64,000 nt of DNA from Harmonia axyridis (lineage: Eukaryota; Arthropoda; Insecta; Coleoptera; Coccinellidae), in assembly GCF_914767665.1 (NCBI RefSeq), contig NC_059502.1, positions 1,054,001 through 1,118,000 on the forward strand. Direction: 5' to 3'. Below are positions 54,494 to 64,000 of the stretch, in pieces. The notes beneath the pieces were generated by a model. It saw only the letters and a program-made list of their open reading frames with translations. It made no database searches and was not told where the DNA came from. A program made the position numbers and the translations under genes. Numbering within the stretch: position 1 is the first letter of the stretch; each line of letters opens with the position of its first letter.

Positions 54494-57400
54494 TTAAACA
54501 TTTTCATCATTTTCATCGTCGTCGTCAATACATCCATATTCCTCGTCACTATTATTCCATTCTGTGGATTGATCGTCTTCAATATCGCCTTCTTCATTGT
54601 TTTCTGCAATAGTAAAAAAACCAAGTTAATTTAATTACAAATAGTCCAAAATTAATGTATAATAATTTAACATAATTATCAAATACCTGGAACTGTTTTT
54701 AGAGATTCGCTGACATAAGTCGGTAATTGATCTCCTTCAAACCATTTAAAATAGTAGTGGTCATTTTCCAGTATCCAACCATTATTTACTGGTTTATATG
54801 CTGTTGGCTTTTGTAAGTGAGCGTTGTTCCATATGCTACATATGTAATTCGCTCGCAAAAATTGCTGCCATAGCTCACTTTTGCAAGGTGGTAAACAGCT
54901 AGCATCGAAATTTTGCAACTTTTTTCGATTAAAAGCTTCGTTCACATCAGATACTGTATACGAATTAATAAACATTTGTAGCCTAGCAGCATCAACATCA
55001 TTGATATCATTCATATTGTATAGATAGCATACAAAACTTTGAATTATATCGAAGATTAATACTTGTTCATTGTTATTTTCGATGATTTTGCTGTCACCAA
55101 ACTTCATGAATGCTTGTTGAAACTCTACATATTTTTTTAACAATTTAAACGGTTTTAATTTTGCTTTTCTGTAAAATGCAGGATTGTAATCACATCCTGT
55201 GAAAGCGTGTAGTCCAGGTAAACTTCTGCAAATAGATTCTCCTAATTTGGCGTGTATATTAGTTAGGTCCACATATCTTAAATTATTTCCAGCTCCTGTA
55301 AGCATCCAAACATGTGATCCATCATTAAGACGATGCATGTGACTTAGCATTATAGCAGCAACATCGGTGTCAACAGTTCGAATCACAATGTTTGCTTCAT
55401 GGTTAATTTTACACGCGTGGTACACTATTTTGGTGTCTGCTTCTTCATGCTCTGGGCAAGACAATTCCTCATTTACACCTGACATCACTTTTTTGGCCTC
55501 ATTAACAGTAAACGAATGACATTTTCTGAAATTTATATGTATCATTTTATTGCCAATAAACGGCGCCATTTCGTCAGAAGCCCAGTGTAAAATAAAAAAA
55601 TCAACTAGAGCTTCTTTAAAATTAGAATTTTTTAATTCTTTGACAAAGTCACTAGGACGGACTTGTTCAGGACCAGCAATAGTATACTCCAATTGTGCAG
55701 ATTCAAATCGCAGAGAACGTTCGTATCCTTTTATCGATGGGGTAAAATACTGGTCGAAAACGACATCAATTCTTGACGCTTTTAATTGAGTTACCATCTG
55801 CAACATTTTTTTAGAAATGTCTCCGAATTTTCTAGGAACATTTTTCATTGTATGTAACAAAAAAAAACCGTCAATTATTAGAATATCAATTTGAGATGGC
55901 TGTTCATGCTCGGCCTCTTTCTCTAAACATTTCATCAAAGCAGATTTATCGGTCTTGCAAACGGTCCCATCCAAATGACACATTGACAACGGTACTGAAG
56001 TAATCGGGTAGGATAAGATTTTTGAAATGTCAATGCTGTAATCCATTGAGATTCCCAGCATACGTCCAAATAAATCCCTTTGAATTTTAACTTCTTGAAT
56101 TTGTCCACCGACTTTAATTTTTTTTTTTTCATAATCTTTAGAAAAATTATTAATAGATTTTTTTTTAATAGCTTTTTCAAATCGCGTAATATCAGATTGG
56201 CATTCAGAAATGAATGTTTTTCGAAGGCTATCGCCGTTAGCTTCTAAATTTAATAGAAATTCTTCTACTGGCAGTGATGCGGACTTTCCTGATGAAATAT
56301 TTACTAATTGGTCTTTGGGAACTTCTAAACTGAAAGGATTGATAAATTGATCGAAAGTTGCGACAAATTGTTGTAATTGTTTGGCGTTTTTCCTGATATT
56401 ATGGGGATTCAAATCTGCTGAAATATCTTGATGTTTTTGTAGTCCAAGTTCAAGATAAACTTGACTTATAATTGTAGATCTCACATCATGGTTTCGAGCC
56501 CACCGTTGTCGCGCCGAAATTGAGTTAGTGAAGTGTGTAACACCTGTCAGCCTTCTTGCAGCTTCTGCATTTATAGTTTGCTCTAGAACCAGGTCAATAG
56601 GTTGTCTTGAAAATGGCTTGGTAGTTCTTTTAATTCCAAAACAGCCTTTTAGGAATCCTTCATACAAATCAGGATGAGTTTTGTCAACTTGCAGTAGATT
56701 ATCATAATATTTGACGCTCCACCTAGCATAGTTTTGTTGATTCAATATAAAAAAAATGCTTGTAATTTTAGGTAACACTGATTTAAAGAGTTGAAAATTT
56801 CCAGCACGAATACTTCGAGACAAGTCCAAGTAATGATGTATAAGATTTATATAAATTAGATAAAATTGTGACGTTTTACCATGCTCCCCGTTAAGGGTTT
56901 GTTGTTTGTAGATACCGTAGTTATTTATCAGCTCTTTAAGGCCATCATTTTCAATTTCAAACAAAGAAATTTTGCAATTTTGGAGTCTTTTAACTTCATC
57001 TATTATATCCTCAGTTAAGGTAATGTTATCATTTTGTAAAAATGATTTAAAATGTAGTATTTCTAGTCCTAATGCTACTAAAGGATGCAATCTTTTGCAG
57101 CGATTAAAGTGTTTTCCCTCTAAAAACCCATTAACTGAACCGTTTGCCAGCAAATTACTCTCAACCATTACAGTAGTCAACCCACAATCATTAATTACTT
57201 TACCGATAGCTTTGAAGTAAGCCATCATTATATGAAATGGTCCTAAATGAATGAATAAATTATCAAATGTTGGTTTTTCTGTAGCTTGTATTTGTAACGC
57301 TACTTTAGCTATAGCTAGATCGTAGGTTACCTGTATGTAGGGTTGCTGTAAATCTTCAGCTATTTTTTGGCTTTGTTTCATAGTTTCTAATACGATTGGT

Positions 57401-59472
57401 GTACTGGTTGGAGATGCATTTATCGGCGTCAAGTAAGATATATGTTGTTGTGGACTATCCTGATCATCAATCTGACTATTGAAACCAACCCACATAGGTA
57501 CATCAGGTAATTCTAAAGCGTGACTAATCATCCATATGTTGTCAATTTCCGTGTTTATTTGAGAGTCTATACATTCTATATCATCGACTGATAATTGTAA
57601 CTCACTTGTCATTTTGGGTTTCTTAGGGTATGGCATTTCATCTATATTTATTTCATCAAATGTTCTTCTTCTTCTTTTTTTATTCGGCGAAGTATTTTCA
57701 CTTGAAACTTCGGACATTTCAGGCTCGTCAGTTGTATCTGCATCGATATTTTGGTATATTATTCCGACTGTGTCGTGTAAAGTATCCTTACCACTAGAAG
57801 TTTCAACAAAACGATCAAAATTATCGTATGCCACACCAGTAAAAAGCTCTGGTTTTTTTTTTATTTTTTCTGGACATAAGCTAGACTTTTTCATTGATGT
57901 AAATGTAGTTTCAGTTTCTAATTCTTCAACGCCTTGATAACTAATACAGTGTCCATATCTGTTTATAATGTCAATTATTTTTCTGCTGCTTGTTAAGCTT
58001 TTTAGAGTCATACCTAACATGATATGCTTTGACGTTTTAACTCGACCATCATGAACTCCGAAAATAACATCTTGACAATAAGAACGAACTAGACGAGAAC
58101 ATTTTTGGCCAGTCTTTCGTTTTTGGTTACATCCACCAAGAAGGGTAGAATAAAAGTCTGATAATTCTTCTGGTATTGAAACTTCTCCGGATATTAAATG
58201 CTGTGATGTTATATTTTTTGTTGATAATTTTTTTTTTTCTATTTGGAGTATTATTTTTCTCAGAATCAATGCAGATTTTTGTAAAATGTTTTCTTGTTGT
58301 AAATTATCCAGTACTGAATCATCGATGGCTTCTAGATATTTTGGAGCTAGTATTTTTTTATTACGAACAGTAAAGAATTTTATATCCTTAGAGAATACTT
58401 TTAAAATTTTTTCTTCAAGGTGGTGTGCTGTGAAAGTAGCTGTCATTTGAATAGAATTTTCTTGAAAAATTTTTTCTAATAAATCGATATATGATTCATG
58501 TAAATACACTAATAAAAAACACCGCCCTTTTTTAATCACATCTTCTTTAATGATTGTACTAATTTCGTTAAAAACTGTTTGATGATACTCCCGGTGATAA
58601 TGCCACTCCGTTTTGCTAGGCGTTGCTTTTAATGAAGATAACTTATTATTAAAATCAACTCGGCATTCAGTATGATAATAGATTTTTGAGCCAGAAAAAT
58701 TATCCAATTTATTAGAAAAATCTGTAAACTCTTCATGACTTTCAATATTAGGTTTGACACTATCTTTAAATTGCTGAACATCAGCTGCATGAAGCAGAAT
58801 CATTCTCGATCGCACTTTTTTCTTCTTTTTATTACAAAATATACAAACAACTTCATTATCATTTTTACCAGCAATATTATCAGTCGAAATATTAACATCT
58901 TGAGTTACAAAATTATTATCAATAACTTCTGGTTCGAAAACGTCAGCAATATCTCGAAGAGTTGCAGATTGTAGACCTATTGATTCACAAATTGGAGCTG
59001 GCTGAGATGTCGTGGGAGATTCTGAGGGTACAGACTGTAAATGAGATTCATTTTCAGATGTCGAAGGTTGTGTTTCTGTGGACTGGGATAGTAAAATTAG
59101 TTGAGATGAAGATTCTGTTGACGAAGATTGTAGATCAGGTAGTTCGGAACTCAAATCTCGTATCGACGACAAGGTTGAAGATGAGTTGCTTGTAATTACA
59201 CAACTCTCTTGTTTTTTTCCTTTTTGTTTTTCAGCACTTAATGGTTGAGAGGTGAAATATTTTTTCATAAGACCTGTAAATACCTTGTAACATACTCTGT
59301 GATAACCACTCTCGGTGTATTCACTAGGTAAAGTAATGTCTCTGTATTTTAGCTTATGTATTTTTCGTAATTTAAGAATAGTCTGGCATTTTTTTAAAGT
59401 TTCTTCAGAAAATAATATTATGTGTTCATCACTTTTCTTACAAACAAAGCAAACTATTTTTTCGTCACTCAT
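54494..59472 (-). CDS. Large transposon protein: candidate transposase with XPG/PIN-like C-terminus
   Basis: Spliced as 54687-59472 plus 54494-54603 (donor CCAG/GTATTT, acceptor ACTATTGCAG), giving 1631 residues; both splice sites keep frame. N terminus: CxxC...HxxC modules at about 8-61 and 207-268, separated by a Ser/Thr/Gln-rich linker. Centre: VAYDNFDRFVETSSGKDTLH (~545), TYDLAIAKV (~712), LGPFHIMMAYFKAIG (~742), GKHFNRCKRLHP (~792) and DLVLEQTINAEAARRLTG (~957). I read these as a possible RNase H-fold DDE core with YDNFD, D/H and EQ as candidate acids (inference). C terminus: ILIIDGFFLL (~1194), DVVFDQYF (~1236), EEADTKIVYHA (~1342), RTVDTDVAAIML (~1362) and LHAFTGCD (~1418), resembling XPG/PIN-type nuclease signatures. 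The last exon adds an acidic tail. Similar unnamed proteins occur in many animals. The ORF is intact. An acceptor-like CTGTGCAG at 59513 hints at a 5' UTR intron. Confidence 0.85.
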
Positions 59473-59574
59473 GATAGCACTTTATTACAACTGATCACAT
59501 TTATTTTATAAACTGCACAGAAAAATAATACATTTATTATGAGCATAGCCGTTCACCAGATAGTTACAATAAAC

Positions 59575-60090
59575 AACAGCTGATGCGCAGTAAAGGGCCG
59601 CAATAGACCAAGCGCTCTGTCTCACTCGCACTAGTTACTGTATACGCTCCTTGCTCCCCGAACTAATGCTCACTTTGAATGCGTCTAGCAAGATGATAGA
59701 ACCGTCGAAACTGTCCGGCTATCATGTAAACATAGATTAATAGGCCCCCAAAAAATTATATATAAAATTGAGATTTTATAATATAACGTAAGTATAATTA
59801 TAAATTATAATAGTTTAAGGGTGTCCGGCAGAGGGTTGCAACCATACTAACTGTCTGGCAATGAGCGACGCGAGTTTTGATATTATTATGAATCAAATAT
59901 AAAAAAATTAAGTTTTATTTTATGATAAATTTGAGATGGAATTTTATACACCTTTGTTACCTGTTACCTGCCAAAGCCACCGCTGCCTCAGCTTCATGGG
60001 TGGGGATCATTCTTACCTGTACTAGGGACACACATAGAAAAATTTTCAGCTTTTATGAAAATCCGAAGGTCTGGCACTCACGGGCTCTTG
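59575..60090 (-). repeat. Right terminal inverted repeat (516 bp)
   Basis: Near-identical complement of 53646-54161. Its inner end lies ~100 bp upstream of the gene's ATG, so this arm probably carries the promoter. A strong donor-like ACAG/GTAAGA (minus strand, about 60020) lies in it. Confidence 0.9.
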
Positions 60091-60173
60091 CTCTATCAAC
60101 TTATAGAATCTCTCATCAGTTATTGTGACATTATTCCTATAAGGAGCACAAATGCACCTAATTATGCAAAGGC

Positions 60174-60255
60174 ATTGTGGCCGGGTCGTTAGGGATGCGG
60201 TCGTATAAACTGAGTTCTCTACGGGTTGCGAGTTCAAATCATGCAGCAGGTGATA
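60174..60255 (+). ncRNA. tRNA-like SINE head or tRNA pseudogene
   Basis: GTGGCCGGGTCGTTAGGGA resembles a tRNA A-box region and GTTGCGAGTTCAAATCATGC a B box (consensus GGTTCAAATCC), with spacing of a tRNA with a long variable arm. It is followed by a T-rich stretch. The acceptor stem does not close, so it is not a functional tRNA. A tRNA-derived SINE head is the likelier reading. Confidence 0.45.
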
Positions 60256-60524
60256 ATTTTTTTTTCTTATTTTTTCGCCAGTTATTAATTTTTATATTAT
60301 TTGGCGGTGAATGCTTCGGATTATTGAAATGGATCAATTTTTTGTTTAGTCTATTGTGTGAATGATTTCGTAGTATACACATTTAATTATGTTTCTCCGA
60401 TTTTCAATGTACATATAAGAATAACGAGTATACATTGTTTTTTTTCAAGTTGCCTATTGGAGGTTTTTCGATAAATTGACCGATTTGAAATTTTAAAATG
60501 AAAGGGATTCCTACATTTCCATAT
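60256..60524. other. Unassigned AT-rich sequence
   Basis: Nothing recognised. Confidence 0.35.
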
Positions 60525-61390
60525 TATACAGGGTTTACAATTTTCGAGCGCCAATTATGCTTTTCTGTAAAATTGAAAACTTATGAAATCTGAAAATTGA
60601 AATTTCAAGTTAGATTTCTCTCACATAATTTGCGAAGATATACGTGCGATGAATAACGTTTATACAGAGTGTACATTTTCCGAAATGTCTCTGGAGAACT
60701 GAAAACTTTACTTATAGTTGTCATGTTAGCTCTATAGGTTATCATTCAATTGCATAATTCTTGAAGGTATACAGGTGGGGATTGACGATTATATACAGGG
60801 TGTACAATTTTCAAGCGCCAATTATACATTTCTGGAAAATCGAGACCTTATGAAATCTGAAAATTGGAATAAGTGCTTTAGATTTGTTTTCTCTTGCATA
60901 ATTTGCGAAGATATACGTGCGATGAATATTTTTTATACAGAGTGCACAATTTCCGAGTTCCAATTGGACGACTCTGGATAACTGAAACCTGTTGAAATCT
61001 GATAGTTGAGATCTTAGATCCTGGTTATTTTTTTTTTTGCATAATTGTTGAAGGTATACAGTAAGCGACTGACGATCATATACAGGGTGTATTATTTTCG
61101 AGTACCAATTAGATTTTTATGCAGAAATGTGAAATATTGAACCATCGGATTATAAGCTTCAGGTTTTTTTTTCATAGTTTGTGAGGAAATATATTATAAT
61201 TGATTTAAAATTATACTGGGTGTACAATTTAGTGGTAATTAGCCATTTCTGAATTATGAAATCTGAAAATTGAGATTATAGCTTTTGCTTATTTTTCCAA
61301 TGCATAATTCATTAACTTATCAGACATATTGATTGGTATTTTAAGCTTCTTCTATGTGTTTCAACAAGAATTTTATATACAGGATGTTTC
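60525..61390 (+). repeat. Degenerate tandem array, ~130-145-bp period
   Basis: The landmark TATACAGGGTGTACAATTTT recurs with variation at 60525, 60661, 60792, 60934, 61079 and 61212, and more weakly at 61376. The first four units alternate in two types (one with GCGCCAATTA and GATATACGTGCGATGAAT, the other with GCATAATTnTTGAAGGTATA), giving a ~270-bp higher-order period. Non-coding. Confidence 0.7.
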
Positions 61391-61585
61391 ATGTAAATAT
61401 ACAGTTTATAAAGGGTCGAGTTGATTGTCACTTGATAGGAATTATTCGATATTATTCCCATCCTCAAATTACATACAAGATGCGCGTTACTCACGCGTAT
61501 ATTCATGAATCCTTAGTATCTCGCTTTATCTCAGTGCGATATCGATTTTACAGAAGATATGGGAGTATTTATGAATGAATTAAAA

Positions 61586-61805
61586 AGTAGATCTATGGGC
61601 TATATTGATCAACCTAAAAGGTAGATCTATGGGCTATATTGATCTACCTACAAGGTAGATCTATGAGCAACATTGATCTACCTACAAGGTAGATCTGTGG
61701 GCAACATTGATCTACCTACAAGGTAGATCTATGGGCAACATTGATCTACCTATTAGGTAGATCTACAGGATATATTGATCTACCTACAAGGTAGATCTAT
61801 GGGCG
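61586..61805. repeat. 34-bp tandem repeat, seven units
   Basis: GTAGATCT starts exactly every 34 bp at 61587, 61621, 61655, 61689, 61723, 61757 and 61791 (the last unit is partial). Each unit is itself an inverted repeat (GGTAGATC...GATCTACC around a variable CTATGGGCAACATT centre), so single strands can form a row of hairpins. Confidence 0.9.
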
Positions 61806-62403
61806 TACTAGTCAGTATATTATATCCAAAATCACTTATTATTGCAAAACAGTCATAAACCATAGGCGCACGCTCTTCAAACCCTTGAGTTGAAAATAAT
61901 ATTTATGTATAGGACTCTGATGTCGATTCTTTCAGAAAATTTGCCACGTGAATAGCTTTTATTATCACATCAAAAATGTTACTATGTCTACGGTGTTATA
62001 ATTTGACCTGTTATACCTATACTATCAAGGAACATTATCAACAATGATTAACTGATCATTGAATAAAATTATAAGAGCACGAAAATGTGTAAGATGAACT
62101 CGGAAATCTTCTGTCTGAAGATAAAACAAACTAGGGTAGAACAGGTGCATGACCTTGAGATCCTTGAATGACATCCAATTTTCTACGTCAAATTATCAGC
62201 TACGTTGCCGAATTGAATTTTTTTTCTTCCTTTTTGTGAAGAGAAATTTATGTCCAACAGTGGAAGCAGAAGCCTGGATGATATAATGATATACAGGGTG
62301 ATTCACCGCGATGGTCTATTAGACGTTTATGGTAAAATAATATTATTATTGTGCTAAAAATGGATATATTGGGGTTTGAGATGATGATCTTTCTCCTTGA
62401 AAT
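61806..62403. other. Unassigned AT-rich sequence
   Basis: A TATACAGGGTGATTCACCGC block at 62290 resembles termini of common insect repeats. No gene recognised. Confidence 0.35.
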
Positions 62404-63345
62404 ACACTGCGCAAAAAAATTAACGCACATTCTGAAAATCTCAATTTTAATAAAAGTTAACTCTACATTGACTTTATAACTTATTTTTTATGTTCTCTCG
62501 GGAAGGTTTTGAACGAAACAAGACACATTAAATGAAAGAAAAATTCAGGATTTCACCGAATCTTATGCGAAAGAAGAGAAATAAACAATTTTCAAAATAC
62601 TGGAATGCTGATAAGTGATTTAATACTTGGTATTTCCACCCCTTGCGTTAATTACAGCTCGGCAACGACGGGTCATACTCAAAATGAGTGATCTTAAAAT
62701 GTTCTGATCTAATCCTTCCCAGATTTCTCTGAGTTGGATTCCTAAGTCATTAAGAGTAGCTGGATGATTTTCTGAACTTCTCAGCCTTCTATTGAGGTTG
62801 TCCCAAACCTGCTCAATAGGATTGAGATCTGGACTTCTTGCTGGCCATTCCATTCGAGAGACTTCAACCTCTTCAAGGTACTCCTGAACGATGCGCGCAC
62901 GATGGGGTCTGGCATTATCGTCCATAAAAATGAAATTTTCACCAATGTATGGGGCAAATGGCACTACATGCTCTTCAAGAATGTTCCTTATATACCTATC
63001 AGCATTCATAGCTCCATTATCAACGACCACTAGGTCTGTGCGAGCAGTCAAAGATATTCCACCCTATACCATAATCGATCCTCCCCCGAAACCAGTAGTA
63101 TTCAGGAAATTGCACTGAGCATATCTTTCATGTGGACGTCTGTATACAAGGGAACGTCGATCACAATGGTAGAGGCAGAATCTAGACACATCTGTAAAGA
63201 GAACTCTTTCCCAATCAGCCTCTTCCCAATGGATATGCTCTCTCGCAAAATCCAAACGCGCCCTTCGATGGGCTGGGGTAAATGCATATGATGATATTGC
63301 ATTATCAGATAGCTTAGTTGATGACAATTTCAGCAATATACCAAT
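62404..63345 (-). mobile_element. Tc1-like element, 5'-truncated
   Basis: Starts (3' end of the element) with CACTGCGCAAAAAAATTAAC at 62404, next to TA. The left ~100 bp is shared with the 3' end of the element at 39701. The coding region runs leftward on the minus strand. The N-terminal DNA-binding domain and the other inverted repeat are missing beyond about 63345. Confidence 0.85.
62620..63336 (-). pseudogene. Tc1-like DD34E transposase, catalytic domain
   Basis: The frame from 63336 reads FTPAHRRARLDFAREHIHW, VLFTDVSRF (first Asp), GGSIMV, a TAG stop at 63061-63063 where the family has Trp (GSIMVWGGIS), then LTARTDLVVVDNGAMNADRY, FMDDNARPHRA (second Asp) and WPARSPDLNPIEQVWDNL (Glu). Exactly 34 residues lie between Asp and Glu, as in Tc1-type enzymes. 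The normal stop follows GGNTKY at 62620. Apart from the one nonsense codon the catalytic domain is uninterrupted. Confidence 0.88.
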
Positions 63346-64000
63346 ACTTGGGTAAGTATAAGCTCAACGGTTCATGAGTTAATGAGATTCTTATGAAAAA
63401 TCTTAGAAGTTTGATGGAAAAAAACCTATATTTTTTCAATATAAAGGTGACCAAAAATGAATACTTCCCTTATTAGTTTCTCAGAAAAAGAGACCGAGAA
63501 TGGGGTATCAGATTTTGTCTATCTTCTCTGGTTTAAAAGTTGTAGTGCTAAAACATCAAAATTTGCTCACCCTGTACAGTGGAAGAAAGTGGTCTCATCA
63601 CAAAAACAATATCAATTTCCTTCTTAAGTAACAAGGCAAAAATGCACGAGTCAATCTACAAAAACGACCGAACAATCCCCTTCCAACGTTGCCAGATCTT
63701 CGTAATCGTACGCTATAAACCAAAATTCCCCGTACTCTTCTTCTTCTTCTTCGATCGACGGCCGTAACGGCTAATTCAATAACCTTAAGGTGCGACGAAC
63801 ACACAGTGTGTCCCCATTACCCAATGATATTTGTGGACAACCCTTGCGTAGACCCCGGAGAAAATCCGGAAGGCACCTTTATTGCCGTCGTAACGTCAGC
63901 GTCTTGCCTTGAAATTGCCGCGCTGCACTTTGGGAACGGCCCATCCGACGCTCGTTAACGTTCATTGCTGATTGGCCCTTTCTAATTGCGTTTATACGGA
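63346..64000. other. Unassigned sequence to the window end
   Basis: A short CTT run near 63740. 63770-64000 is GC-richer. Nothing recognised. Confidence 0.4.

Larger units (their letters stand above)
53646..60090 (-). mobile_element. 6.4-kb DNA transposon with 516-bp TIRs
   Basis: An autonomous-looking transposon. Long terminal inverted repeats (53646-54161 and 59575-60090, both 516 bp, starting CAAGAGCCCGTGAGTGCCAG) flank one gene on the minus strand. The arms differ at only a handful of positions. No direct target duplication is evident; the flanks are ...CATAGTC and CTCTATC.... The superfamily is not recognised. Protein architecture (see CDS) suggests a cut-and-paste type enzyme with an added nuclease-like domain. 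Confidence 0.85.

Noticed and set aside
55550..59195. Plus-strand frames inside the large transposon gene
   Set aside because: Shadows of the 1631-residue protein; no domains.
61586..61805. CRISPR array
   Set aside because: Units are contiguous with no unique spacers, and the setting is eukaryotic. It is a minisatellite.

Overview
This window looks like insect nuclear DNA, possibly from a beetle, although nothing here proves the order. It is almost entirely intron and transposable-element sequence. The host signal is three short minus-strand exons (50499-50615, 41951-42036, 38723-38819). Joined in frame they encode one complete RNA-recognition motif of an hnRNP L / smooth (sm) protein. The first and last exons of that gene were not found, so most of the window probably lies inside its large introns. 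The intron between the second and third exons has AT-AC ends and near-perfect U12 (minor spliceosome) consensus signals.

The standout mobile element is a 6.4 kb DNA transposon at 53646-60090 with two near-identical 516-bp terminal inverted repeats. Its single two-exon gene encodes a predicted 1631-residue protein. The protein has two CxxC...HxxC modules, a central region I read as a possible RNase H-like (DDE-type) core, and a C-terminal region resembling XPG/PIN-type nucleases. I do not recognise a named superfamily for it.

Other layout, left to right. A DD41D Tc1/mariner-type element is present in 13 copies (near 111, 3915, 9632, 14796, 15927, 19482, 22307, 25271, 29204, 33223, 43323, 47313 and 49116). 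The copies that keep the region all carry the same internal transposase deletion, so the family spread as a non-autonomous derivative. A nearly complete LINE with two ORFs lies at about 4950-9080. Two palindromic retroposons (2335-2587 and 30811-31165) have hammerhead-ribozyme-like cores on both strands and 12-bp target duplications. There are five fragments of a second mariner family, two complementary halves of a Tc1 family, a hAT-like MITE family, a Harbinger-type MITE, several foldback elements, LINE and RNase H relics, a tyrosine-recombinase (Crypton-like) relic, and at the right end a degenerate ~130-145 bp repeat array followed by seven 34-bp tandem units.

The genes do not form a pathway. 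The window shows a conserved splicing-factor gene whose introns have been filled by successive, partly nested waves of transposons, most of them non-autonomous.
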